The position numbers and the translations under genes are program-made. A stretch of DNA of 64,000 nucleotides from Polycyclovorans sp964425915 (GTDB lineage: Bacteria > Pseudomonadota > Gammaproteobacteria > Nevskiales > Nevskiaceae). The notes beneath the pieces were generated by a model, which was not told where the DNA came from, searched no databases, and saw only the letters and a program-made list of their open reading frames with translations. Below, in pieces: positions 39,946 to 47,028 of the stretch; within the stretch, counting starts at the first letter, position 1; every line of letters begins with the position of its first letter. Where the stretch lies: contig CAYROO010000005.1 of assembly GCA_964425915.1 (NCBI GenBank), forward strand, positions 62,001 to 126,000. Reading direction: 5' to 3'.

Positions 39946-42123
39946 ATGCAGGTCATCACGAAGGGGCTGGGCGCCCTGGCATTGGGCATGGTGGGATTGG
40001 CAGCCGCACAGACGGTGCCGGCACCCGCCACGCTGCCGGATCAGGAGGTCGAGGGCTCACGCGAGTACCCGCGCTATCAGGCCACACGCGCAGGCACCGC
40101 CTTGCGCTCCGACGTGCCGCTGCTGGAAACCCCCGCCAGCGTCACCGTGCTCACCCGCGAGCTGATCGAAGACCAGAACGCACTGCTGGTCACCGACCTC
40201 TACCGCAATATCGCCAGCGTCAGCGAGTTCAGCTACAGCGGGGTCTCGTTCCGTGGCTTCCGCCAGGAAGACGTCCGCTATAACGGCGTCATCGGCGACC
40301 CCTATGCCGGCTTCGACGTGCCCACGCTGTGGACCATCCAGCAGGTGGAGGCGCTCAAGGGCCCGGCCACCGTCATGTACGGGCCGGCCAATCCGGGCGG
40401 GCTGATCAACTACGTCACCAAGGCGCCGTCGGCAGTGGCCTCGGAGCGCCTCAGCTTTACGGTGGGCCAGTTCGGGCAACGCCTGGGAACGGTGGAAGTG
40501 ACCGGCCCCATGGCCGGCCGCGAGGACACCCGCTACCGCCTCGGCACCTTCTACGAGGACAGCGAAGGCTTCCGCAACGGCACCCAGTTCGACCGCCTGC
40601 ACGTGACCGGTGCGGTGTCGCACGACCTGTCGGCCGACACCCGGCTGACATTGGAACTCGAATCGATCAATTTCGATCTGGCCGGGCATCGTCTGCGTGG
40701 CGTGCCGGTAGACGAGCGTGGCCGCTTCCGGGTGGACACCGCATTCAATGTGGCCGAGCCCAGCGACCGTCAGCAGTTGAAGTCCGACGTTGCCCAACTG
40801 CGGCTCGATCAGCGGATCGGTGCCGTGCAGCTGGACGCGACCCTGCGCTTCGTCGATGTCGAAGCCCTGCAGAATTACCACGAACCCTTCCGCTACCTGA
40901 ACTACACGGAAGGCGACCCGCTGACCAACGAGGTGCGCATGATCACCCGGCAGTATCGGGATCAGGACCGCACCGAGCGCAGCCTTGCATCCGTGATCAA
41001 TGCCCAATGGCAGAGCCGCATCGGTGGGCTGGAGCAGGCCTGGGTGGCCGGAGTCGATTTCGCCCAGTTGGAGGGTGGTTTGGTCAACGGCATCGTCAAT
41101 CCAGCGACCTGCCCGGATGACTTTGATCCGGTCACCGACAGCCCCACCCGTTGCACCGGCGGACCCCTGCCTATCGACCTCTTCAAGCCGCAGTACGGCC
41201 TGACCTCGCCGGCCGACTACGGCGACTTCGCCGCCGACGCCAGGGTGAGCGGCTCGGAGCAGGATCGGCTGGGCCTGTATCTGCAGCAGCAGTTGAAGCT
41301 GACGCCGGACCTGCAGTTGCTGTTGGGCCTGCGCTACGACCAGTTCGAGGACACGGTGCTGCCCAGCGGCGTCACCTTCGACGACAGTGCGCTGAGCCTG
41401 CGCGGTGGGCTGAACTATCTGGTGCGACCCAACATCAGCCTCTACGGCGTCGCGGCGCAGGGCTTTGTGCCGCAGTCGGTGGGCGACCAGGCGCCGGACA
41501 ATGGTGGGCCCTTCGATCCAATCGACAGCACCCTCTATGAGCTGGGCAGCAAGTCGGAATGGCTGCAGGGCCGCCTGCTGGTGACCGCCTCGCTGTTCCA
41601 GATCACCCAGACCAACATCCTGCAGTCGGCAGATGACCCGGACAACCCGGATCTGCAGCGCGCGGTCGGCGAGGTGGAGTCGCAGGGCTTCGAGCTGGAA
41701 GTGCAGGGCCGCCCAACGCCGCGACTCAACCTGCTGATGGCCTATGCCTACAACGACGTCAAAATTTCCAAGGACCGTGACCCCACCCAGGTGGGCCAGG
41801 ATTTCCCCAACACGCCGGATCATCAGTTGGGCGTGTTCGCCCGCTACGAACTGCGTGAGGGCACGGCCGTGGGCGTTGGGGTGGACTACATCGACGAGCG
41901 CACCGGTTTTGATCCGCGCGACGCCTCGCCGGCCTATACCGTCGCCGACGTCAGCTACTACCGCACGATTGGCGCGCTTGATCTGGCGCTGGGCATCAAG
42001 AACGTCTTTGATCGCGAATACGCGGTGAGTTCGTTCACCAGCCGCGGCGTGCTGGCCGCATTCCCCGGCGAGCCGCGCAACTGGTATGCCACGGTGACCT
42101 ACCACTTCAACGGACAGCGCTGA
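39946..42123 (+). CDS. TonB-dependent siderophore receptor
   Basis: A 725-residue outer-membrane receptor with signal peptide (cleavage near AAAQT), plug domain (ETPASVTVLTRELIEDQNAL, SFRGFRQEDVRYNGV, VEALKGPATVMYGPANPGGLINYVTK, all typical of siderophore receptors) and a 22-strand barrel. C-terminal segments SQGFELEVQGRPTPRLNLLMAY and IKNVFDREYAVSSF are typical for FhuA/FpvA-like proteins. The last residues are NWYATVTYHFNGQR, so the usual terminal Phe is followed by four extra residues. It is paired with the PepSY membrane protein that starts seven bases later, a common iron-uptake pair. Confidence 0.94.
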   Translation: MQVITKGLGALALGMVGLAAAQTVPAPATLPDQEVEGSREYPRYQATRAGTALRSDVPLLETPASVTVLTRELIEDQNALLVTDLYRNIASVSEFSYSGVSFRGFRQEDVRYNGVIGDPYAGFDVPTLWTIQQVEALKGPATVMYGPANPGGLINYVTKAPSAVASERLSFTVGQFGQRLGTVEVTGPMAGREDTRYRLGTFYEDSEGFRNGTQFDRLHVTGAVSHDLSADTRLTLELESINFDLAGHRLRGVPVDERGRFRVDTAFNVAEPSDRQQLKSDVAQLRLDQRIGAVQLDATLRFVDVEALQNYHEPFRYLNYTEGDPLTNEVRMITRQYRDQDRTERSLASVINAQWQSRIGGLEQAWVAGVDFAQLEGGLVNGIVNPATCPDDFDPVTDSPTRCTGGPLPIDLFKPQYGLTSPADYGDFAADARVSGSEQDRLGLYLQQQLKLTPDLQLLLGLRYDQFEDTVLPSGVTFDDSALSLRGGLNYLVRPNISLYGVAAQGFVPQSVGDQAPDNGGPFDPIDSTLYELGSKSEWLQGRLLVTASLFQITQTNILQSADDPDNPDLQRAVGEVESQGFELEVQGRPTPRLNLLMAYAYNDVKISKDRDPTQVGQDFPNTPDHQLGVFARYELREGTAVGVGVDYIDERTGFDPRDASPAYTVADVSYYRTIGALDLALGIKNVFDREYAVSSFTSRGVLAAFPGEPRNWYATVTYHFNGQR

Positions 42124-42129
42124 GGCGCG

Positions 42130-43746
42130 ATGGCCATCCGCAGCCGGCGTTGGCACCAGCACCTGTTCCGCATCCACAGTTGGTGCGGGCTGGTGCTGGG
42201 CCTGCTGCTGTTCGTGATCTGCCTGTCCGGCACCCTGGCGGTGTTCTCGCATGAGATTGACTGGCTGACCGACCCCGACCTGCGGGTCGCCCGATACGAA
42301 GGCGTACCCGCCTGGGACGCGATGGCCGAAGCCGCCGAAGCCCGCCATCCGGCCGCGGTACTGCAGCGGCTGCAGGCCCCCCGCGGGCCACGCTCGGCGG
42401 CGGTGGGCACCTTGCGCTGGCCGGATGGCCGACTGGGTTTTGTCTACTTCGATCCGCGCGATGGCCGCATCACCGGAGACGGGCATTGGCTGACGGCACA
42501 GCGTTTCTTTCGCGATTTCCACCGGCGCTTCTTCACCGGCTGGGGGTTGTACCTGGTGTCCGCCTTCGGCCTGGTGCTGCTGGTGTCGGCGCTGACGCCG
42601 CTGTGGTTCTACCGCCACTGGTGGCGCAAGTTCTTCAGCTTCAGCGGCACGGGAGACCGCCGCAGGCTATGGTCCGAGCTGCACAAGCTCGGCGGCTTGT
42701 GGAGTCTGTGGTTTGCCCTGGTCATCGGCATCACCGGCACCTGGTATCTGGTGGAGCAGTTGATCTATGACCTGCAGCCGGCGGCGTTGTCGTCACCGAT
42801 GCCGCAGCTCGATGACGACCGGCTGGCGGCGCTTCCCGAAGACGCCCGCCTGGTATCGCTCTCAGCGCAGGTGGCACGGGCGCAAGCGGCCATCCCCGGT
42901 CTGGAGGTAGCCAGCGTGGCGCCCAGCCTGCGCCGTCAGCAGCCGGTCTATATCGATGGCCAGCAGGGCTCGCTGTTGGTACGCGACCGCGCCGCCCAGG
43001 TGTGGCTGGACCCGTATGACGGCACCGTGATCCACCTTCAAAGGCCGCAAACCCAGACCGCCTTCGAGCGCTGGGTGGACACCGCCGACCCACTGCACTT
43101 CGGGGATTTCGCCGGGCTCTGGAGCCAGTGGCCCTGGTTCATCGCCGGACTGGTGCTGTCCGGCCTGGTGCTCAGCGGTGTCTACCTGCAATGGCAGCGG
43201 TTACAGGCGCGCGCCGCGATGGCGCGGCGCCGCGGTCGGCCGGCACCGAAGCAAGCCTGGGGCAGTCTGGAATGGATCGGCGTGGCCACAGTACTGGTGT
43301 TGCTGGGGCTGACCCTGCAGGCGCTCGGCGACTATCACGACACCGCGCCGCTCGCCTGGCAGCCCTTGGCGAGCAACGAGGCCATGGCGGTGCCGGTGTT
43401 TGTCCGCTCTGCCGGCGAAACGCAACAGGTGTTCCTGCGTACCCACGCCGAGGGTCAGGTCGCCAGTACGACGTTCCACGAGCTCCCCGCGGACGCCGTC
43501 CTGACGACGGTCCCCGGAGGTCAGTTGCTACAGCTTTCCGCCGCGACAGCCAATCACGATGGCAGCATCCGCGTGGGCAGTCCGGAAGGGCCACTGCGCC
43601 TGCCACCGGTGCCGACAGCGCCCATTAAGGAACCCCCGTCACCCTGGGTCACCGAAGCCACACTTGGAGTCCTTGCGCTGTTCGGTGGGCTGCTGCTGGC
43701 GGTGGCCGGCCTATGGTTGCGCCATGTGCGCTATGGGTTGCCATAG
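42130..43746 (+). CDS. PepSY-associated membrane protein of iron uptake
   Basis: A 538-residue inner-membrane protein. It begins with a basic segment and helix HSWCGLVLGLLLFVICLSGTLAVF, the PepSY_TM signature including the HxW/HS motif. Further helices are at about 140-162, 188-215, 335-358, 385-410 and 515-535, with PepSY-type periplasmic parts between (VARAQAAIPGLEVASVAPS, VWLDPYDGTVIHL). Proteins of this family are encoded beside siderophore receptors and are thought to reduce or release iron from ferric siderophores at the inner membrane. It follows the receptor by six bases and ends the core gene stretch before the cassette array. Confidence 0.9.
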   Translation: MAIRSRRWHQHLFRIHSWCGLVLGLLLFVICLSGTLAVFSHEIDWLTDPDLRVARYEGVPAWDAMAEAAEARHPAAVLQRLQAPRGPRSAAVGTLRWPDGRLGFVYFDPRDGRITGDGHWLTAQRFFRDFHRRFFTGWGLYLVSAFGLVLLVSALTPLWFYRHWWRKFFSFSGTGDRRRLWSELHKLGGLWSLWFALVIGITGTWYLVEQLIYDLQPAALSSPMPQLDDDRLAALPEDARLVSLSAQVARAQAAIPGLEVASVAPSLRRQQPVYIDGQQGSLLVRDRAAQVWLDPYDGTVIHLQRPQTQTAFERWVDTADPLHFGDFAGLWSQWPWFIAGLVLSGLVLSGVYLQWQRLQARAAMARRRGRPAPKQAWGSLEWIGVATVLVLLGLTLQALGDYHDTAPLAWQPLASNEAMAVPVFVRSAGETQQVFLRTHAEGQVASTTFHELPADAVLTTVPGGQLLQLSAATANHDGSIRVGSPEGPLRLPPVPTAPIKEPPSPWVTEATLGVLALFGGLLLAVAGLWLRHVRYGLP

Positions 43747-43882
43747 GCATAAACGTATCGGCATCCGTCATCTGTCGCCTCAGGGCGATGAAACGGCCGC
43801 AACTTGATGCGCCACTGGGACTCGGGCATAACGCAGACGGATCCCCGCGGTCGGGAACTTCAGGATGAGGGACTTCACGCCA

Positions 43883-43960
43883 GTACAGGACGTTTGTCGC
43901 CAGCAGGCAGCGCTCGGCGCGCGTGGCATTGCGGATATTTCCCAAGGGCGAGTCCTGTAC
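43883..43960. repeat. long-range inverted repeat
   Basis: GTACAGGAC (43883-43891) and GTCCTGTAC (43952-43960) are perfectly complementary and 60 bases apart; a further GTCGCC/GGGCGA region inside can extend the stem imperfectly. It could be a folded recombination site, a small RNA or the end pair of a tiny mobile element; none is proven. Confidence 0.5.
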
Positions 43961-44103
43961 CTTCGTGCGGAGCACCTACGTGTGCCGAATACCATTTGAG
44001 GCCCGGAGATGCAGCGTTGTTGAGCGAGCAAGATGACGTGCGCAAGCGAATACACAGCGGCCGGACAGAGGCCTAGTAAGTCATTGACAGAAATAGGAAA
44101 GAG

Positions 44104-44211
44104 ATGACCCCTGCCTCGACTATTCTCCGACGTTCTGACGCGCGTAGCATTATTCAATCGCGCTGCGTGCTGTCCAATCACTGTTGGGCACCTGAACTGA
44201 GGCATGGCTAA
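44104..44211 (+). CDS. 35-codon leader reading frame ending at the first cassette gene
   Basis: An ATG at 44104 behind a purine-rich Shine-Dalgarno (AGGAAAGAG, 44095-44103, partly too close) opens a 35-residue frame that crosses the GTTGGGC core and stops with TAA at 44209-44211, immediately before the ATG of the GIY-YIG gene. In class 1 integrons a short frame in attI (ORF-11) raises expression of the first cassette by translational coupling; this frame has the same placement. The peptide itself has no recognisable feature. Confidence 0.4.
   Translation: MTPASTILRRSDARSIIQSRCVLSNHCWAPELRHG
44183..44189 (+). other. left core site of the cassette array (attI-like or truncated attC)
   Basis: GTTGGGC matches the GTTRRRY integron core, identical to the 3' cores of two attC sites in this array. 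No complementary RYYYAAC partner or stem is found in the 120 bases upstream, so it is more like the single core of an attI site or a truncated attC. It marks the left border of the first cassette. Confidence 0.6.
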
Positions 44212-45060
44212 ATGACATCGGCGACGATCAAACTCTTCCTGATCTACGGCGACCCAAAGCGGCTGCGAACTGCTGAGTTATCAAACTGGAGCGGCAAGGC
44301 TGTCAGCGCGCCTCGCACGGAGCTTGACGAAATGCTGTGTCGGGAAGAGATGTGGCAGTCTGGCGTATACATTCTCACCGGCTATGACCCGGCGTCAGGC
44401 TCACCTCTCGCCTACATTGGTGAGGCAGAAGTTCTCAAAGATCGCTTGAAAGCTCATAAGTCGAAGGAGTTTTGGGTTCAGGCTACGGCCTTTATCAGCA
44501 AAGACGAGAACCTCACCAAGTCGCATATCCGTTACTTGGAAGGTCGGCTTATAGAAGAGGCGAAGGCCGTTGGGCGTTACGGACTTGATAACGGCCAGGC
44601 TAGTGGCTCAAAGCTCCCCGAGTCAGATCGCGAGGATATGGAGATTTTCTTGGTCAAGGTCCGGCAGCTTCTTCCCGTCTTAGGGTCCGAGTTGCTAACT
44701 CCAGTAATCTCTCACACGCCAGAGGCTGAGGAATCGCGCGAACAGTTGGTTTGCGCCATCAAAGGTATAGAAGCGCGTGGGGAACAAACATCCAACGGCT
44801 TCGTCATCTTCAGAGGATCGCGGGCTGTACTTGCAGATCGTCCGTCTGCAGCTGCCCAGCACCCGTTCGTAGTAACGCTGCGGAAGAAGCTGGTGGCTGA
44901 CGGCACGCTCATCGAAGAGTCCGGCAGCTACCTGTTCACAAAAGACATCGAGTTCACGAGTCCAAGTTCAGCTGCCGCGGTAGTTCACGGTGGCGGCGCA
45001 AATGGCCTCACCGCTTGGAAGAACCTGCAGGGCGTCACACTGAAAGAGATGGAGGCGTAA
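44212..45060 (+). CDS. GIY-YIG nuclease-fold protein with DUF4357 domain (cassette 1)
   Basis: A 282-residue protein. Residues about 48-125 form a GIY-YIG domain: GVY (51-53), YIG (68-70), Arg78 in LKDRLKAH, and the likely metal-binding Glu110 in IRYLEGRLI. A middle helical linker follows (ESREQLVCAIKGIEARGE), then a C-terminal DUF4357 domain (about 225-280) with SPSSAAAVVHGGGANGLTAWKN. Proteins with this pair of domains are frequent in accessory regions and are presumed DNA-acting; their role is not settled. The gene begins one base after the leader frame's stop, ends two bases before attC1, and has no visible promoter of its own. Confidence 0.88.
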   Translation: MTSATIKLFLIYGDPKRLRTAELSNWSGKAVSAPRTELDEMLCREEMWQSGVYILTGYDPASGSPLAYIGEAEVLKDRLKAHKSKEFWVQATAFISKDENLTKSHIRYLEGRLIEEAKAVGRYGLDNGQASGSKLPESDREDMEIFLVKVRQLLPVLGSELLTPVISHTPEAEESREQLVCAIKGIEARGEQTSNGFVIFRGSRAVLADRPSAAAQHPFVVTLRKKLVADGTLIEESGSYLFTKDIEFTSPSSAAAVVHGGGANGLTAWKNLQGVTLKEMEA

Positions 45061-45062
45061 GT

Positions 45063-45131
45063 GCCCAACAAGGCCTTGCACTCCGACGTCCTCGCCTTCG
45101 GCTCGGCCGCGGGTGAAGGCAGACGTTGGGC
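45063..45131 (+). other. attC recombination site 1
   Basis: The 5' core GCCCAAC (45063-45069) is exactly complementary to the 3' core GTTGGGC (45125-45131). Inside, CCTT-g-CAC-t-CCG pairs with CGG-GTG-AAGG, leaving extrahelical bases as in functional attC sites, and the centre is GC-rich. Length is 69 bases. Its central GACGTCCTCGC is shared with attC3, so both belong to one family. Confidence 0.88.
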
Positions 45132-45138
45132 GCGCGGC

Positions 45139-45597
45139 ATGCCTCTCGTCTATCGCGGTGTTAACGCAAAGCATCATAAGCGACTGAAAGGAGTGCTTAA
45201 GCCCAAAGAGTCTGTGCCATTCATCAAAGGGGCGAAGTGGGATGAGGCGGAATGGGATAACGCCTATTGGGATAAAAACTACAAAAATGCAGTAGTGACT
45301 CATCAATTACATCAAGCTGGACTCCCTACGTCCGGCATATCAACCACGCCCAGTATTTTCCGGGCTATATTCTATGCTACCCACGCCGGAAGGTACTCCG
45401 ACGGCTATATCTACTCGATCGATCTGGCCAAGTGCTGCGAGCACTCTGTTAGCATCTACTACGTGACCGAACTTGTCTCCCATCCCAGTATTCCGGAGGA
45501 CGACGAGGTTATACTTGTCGCGCAAGACTTTGGGGCTCTACCAGTGGAAGTCATCGTGGACGTTAGATACTTCAAAAATGGTCTTGAAGTGGTATGA
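45139..45597 (+). CDS. candidate ADP-ribosyltransferase-fold protein (cassette 2)
   Basis: A 152-residue protein that I do not recognise as a named family. Three motifs occur in the order expected of R-S-E class ADP-ribosyltransferases: LVYRGV (Arg6) near the start, GISTTPSIFRAIFYATHAG (Ser68-Thr-Thr) in the middle, and PEDDEVILVA (Glu123) near the end, with LPVEVIVDV as a last strand. The extra Trp/Asp/Glu region (KWDEAEWDNAYWDKNY) is unusual. ATG 45139 is chosen because a longer frame from GTG 45061 would translate the attC site (PNKALHSD...), a well-known artefact of cassette annotation. No antitoxin-like gene is within the same cassette. Confidence 0.65.
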   Translation: MPLVYRGVNAKHHKRLKGVLKPKESVPFIKGAKWDEAEWDNAYWDKNYKNAVVTHQLHQAGLPTSGISTTPSIFRAIFYATHAGRYSDGYIYSIDLAKCCEHSVSIYYVTELVSHPSIPEDDEVILVAQDFGALPVEVIVDVRYFKNGLEVV

Positions 45598-45607
45598 ATA
45601 CTTCCCC

Positions 45608-45706
45608 ACCTAACATGACGTTGAAACTGTCCAAGGAACTTGTCACGCGGCTTGCGTGCGCAACCCGCGCGCCAGAGGCGCTTGGCAGCCTAACTTGGCG
45701 TTAAAT
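45608..45706 (+). other. attC recombination site 2
   Basis: The 5' core ACCTAAC (45608-45614) and 3' core GTTAAAT (45700-45706) pair at five of seven positions. The inner boxes CGTT, CTG and CCAAG pair with AACT, CAG and CTTGG, and the 3' part GCCTAACTTGGCGTTAAAT is very like that of aadA-type sites. At 99 bases it is longer than and unrelated in the loop to sites 1 and 3. Confidence 0.82.
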
Positions 45707-45710
45707 GGTT

Positions 45711-46208
45711 ATGAAACCCTTGGAATCTTTCGGATTTTGGAGTCATGCTGAGCAATATCTGTTAGCGGCCGAAAGAGTTAAACGCCCGGCGGTTCCGCAA
45801 GGAGGAAAAGTGAAAGTTGAGTTGATCTTTCCAGCTTACTATTTGTTAGGTCATTCAATTGAGCTTTCGCTGAAATCGTTTTTGTCGGCTAAAGGGTATT
45901 CTCATTCAGAGCTGCGCAAGAAAAAATACGGCCATGACTTAGATAGCTTACTAAGTGAATGTACTAGGAGAAAGTTAGGGGGAGAAGTCAGACTTTCCAA
46001 AAAGGAGGTAAATGGAATATCGCTTTTGAACAAAACGTACTGTGACAAGAAATTTGAGTATTTGGAATACGGTAATTTTAGGCTGCCGGAGTATAGCTTT
46101 GCCTTTGGCATCGCTCGCAAGCTCTTAGACAACTTAAACACACATGCCTCAAATTCGCCATTGAAAAAAGCTAGGCAGGGCGACGCCAAAAAGCGGCGCG
46201 CCTGCTAG
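45711..46208 (+). CDS. candidate HEPN-domain protein (cassette 3)
   Basis: A 165-residue helical protein (start ATG 45711; ATG 45705 within the attC core is the alternative). The segment LLGHSIELSLKSFLSAKGYSH followed by RKKKYGHDLDSLLSE is the pattern of HEPN domains, with R69-x5-H75 matching the RX4-6H catalytic motif of HEPN ribonucleases and transcript-binding proteins. Base composition is clearly AT-richer than the flanking genome and codon use is atypical, a sign of transfer. The reading frame ends in a GC-rich palindromic stretch that may be a decayed attC. No MNT-type nucleotidyltransferase antitoxin accompanies it. Confidence 0.65.
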   Translation: MKPLESFGFWSHAEQYLLAAERVKRPAVPQGGKVKVELIFPAYYLLGHSIELSLKSFLSAKGYSHSELRKKKYGHDLDSLLSECTRRKLGGEVRLSKKEVNGISLLNKTYCDKKFEYLEYGNFRLPEYSFAFGIARKLLDNLNTHASNSPLKKARQGDAKKRRAC

Positions 46209-46223
46209 CGGCATTAGAAAGCG

Positions 46224-46772
46224 ATGAAGGTTCGACAGTCGCTCATCACTGCTATAGCGCTAGTTGTATTGGCGGCGATCACCTGGCTCGCGCTCACCAC
46301 CGCAGCTTCGTGGCTCCGGTCCCTCGACGCCTCGGTCGCTGCAGCGCTCACAACGGCGATCCTTGGGTTGCTAGGCCTTTGGTACGCGCAGTGGCATTCA
46401 AAGAGTCGAGACATTGCTGAGAATCATCGCGAGAGCAAGATTGAGGTGTATACGATCTTCTTTGATATCGTCGAGAAATTCCAAAACGGAAAGATCAAAG
46501 ACGAGGAACTCGGAGAGGGTGAGCTTCCCGATTGGTTGCGCGAAGACTTCAGAAAGTTGAACCGAGGCCTAATTCTCTGGGCATCCCCTGGAGTTATTTC
46601 AGCTTGGCTAAAGTTTCGAGCAATCTCAGACTCAGGCAAGGGCAACATCTTGCTAGCGATGGATGAAATGTATAAAGCCATACGAAAGGACCTGGGCAAC
46701 AGTAACTTCGGACTGAGAATCGGAGACCTAATCAGAATAGGGCTGAAAAATCCAGATGACCTCAAGCACTGA
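46224..46772 (+). CDS. membrane-anchored protein of unknown function (cassette 3/4)
   Basis: A 182-residue protein with two N-terminal membrane helices (about 8-27 and 36-55, a tight hairpin) and a charged cytosolic C-terminal domain (about 60-182). The soluble part has a helical segment ENHRESKIEVYTIFFDIVEKF, then LPDWLREDFRKLNRGLILWASPGVISAWLKF and NILLAMDEMYKAIRKDLGNS. This resembles small membrane proteins often carried by integron cassettes, with no assigned function. It starts 15 bases after the HEPN-like gene with a possible degenerate attC between, so both may share a cassette. attC3 begins 12 bases after its stop. Confidence 0.7.
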   Translation: MKVRQSLITAIALVVLAAITWLALTTAASWLRSLDASVAAALTTAILGLLGLWYAQWHSKSRDIAENHRESKIEVYTIFFDIVEKFQNGKIKDEELGEGELPDWLREDFRKLNRGLILWASPGVISAWLKFRAISDSGKGNILLAMDEMYKAIRKDLGNSNFGLRIGDLIRIGLKNPDDLKH

Positions 46773-46784
46773 GATCGAGTTGCC

Positions 46785-46850
46785 TTCTAACAATCCGTTC
46801 CAGTCGACGTCCTCGCTTTGCGAGGCCGCGACTGAAGGCGGGCGTTGGGC
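46785..46850 (+). other. attC recombination site 3
   Basis: The 5' part TTCTAACAATCCGTTCCAGTCG matches the classic attC left arm (TTCTAAC at 46785-46791) and the 3' core is GTTGGGC (46844-46850). CAGTCG pairs with CGACTG and CCTCGC with GCGAGG around a TTT loop. At 66 bases it is close in sequence to attC1 (shared CGACGTCCTCGC and a similar CTGAAGGC/GTGAAGGC right arm). Confidence 0.9.
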
Positions 46851-46880
46851 GGCATGAATGCCCTGCCAGAGAACAACTAA

Positions 46881-46991
46881 GGGATATATCCGACTGGTTG
46901 CTTGTCGGCGCTGCGCCAGTATCTGGCCGGCATTACCACGCTGGGTTCGGCACTGGCGTCGTCGATGGGCGAATCGGTCAAGCCGCTATGA
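46881..46991 (+). pseudogene. truncated 3' end of a chromosomal gene at the right edge of the array
   Basis: From 46881 one frame has high-GC, host-like codon use and ends at TGA 46989-46991, encoding ...LSALRQYLAGITTLGSALASSMGE and then SVKPL. It has no start codon and no complete domain. It looks like the C-terminus of a gene cut off when the array formed or was rearranged. The family is not recognised. Confidence 0.45.
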
Positions 46992-47028
46992 TCGCGTCCC
47001 CGACCTTTCCCACCGCGGACCTCCACTA

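Larger units (their letters stand above)
43747..44211. other. gene-poor left flank of the cassette array
   Basis: These 465 bases contain no gene I can support. They hold an inverted repeat with 9-base arms at 43883-43960, a 44-codon open frame at 43865-43999 overlapping it, a 35-codon leader frame at 44104-44211, a TTGACA hexamer at 44084-44089 without a matching -10, and a GTTGGGC core at 44183-44189. No integrase fragment was recognised in any frame, although an integron integrase would be expected here on the minus strand. Confidence 0.6.
44183..46850 (+). mobile_element. integron gene-cassette array without integrase (CALIN)
   Basis: Four same-strand genes are interleaved with three attC sites (45063-45131, 45608-45706, 46785-46850), each with an RYYYAAC-like 5' core, a GTTRRRY 3' core and an imperfect stem with extrahelical bases. 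A GTTGGGC core bounds the left side. The genes have AT-richer, atypical codon use (clearest at 45705-46772) and no separate promoters, and two frames run into attC sequence, all cassette traits. No intI gene lies within the window, so this is a cassette cluster lacking integrase or a relic of a chromosomal integron. The flanks are core genes on the left and a truncated gene tail on the right. Confidence 0.85.

Noticed and set aside
40057..42618. 853-codon open frame on the minus strand opposite the TonB receptor and PepSY gene
   Set aside because: Spans two well-supported genes and has no domain; a shadow of third-position GC bias.
44084..44112. TTGACA as a cassette promoter (Pc-like) left of the array
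   Set aside because: No acceptable -10 hexamer occurs at 16-18 bases (ACCCCT at 17), so the -35 match alone is not enough.
43780..44205. Integron integrase remnant on the minus strand
   Set aside because: The translations of all three minus frames show no tyrosine recombinase boxes (no HxLRH or LGH...Y pattern).
45061..45138. N-terminal extension of the cassette 2 protein from GTG 45061
   Set aside because: These 26 codons are the attC1 site itself; translation of attC is a common annotation artefact.
46165..46218. Fourth attC between the HEPN-like and membrane-protein genes
   Set aside because: A GC-rich stem (GCAGG...CCTGC) and a CATTAGA end resemble a decayed attC, but the 3' core breaks the GTT rule and no 5' core pairs with it.
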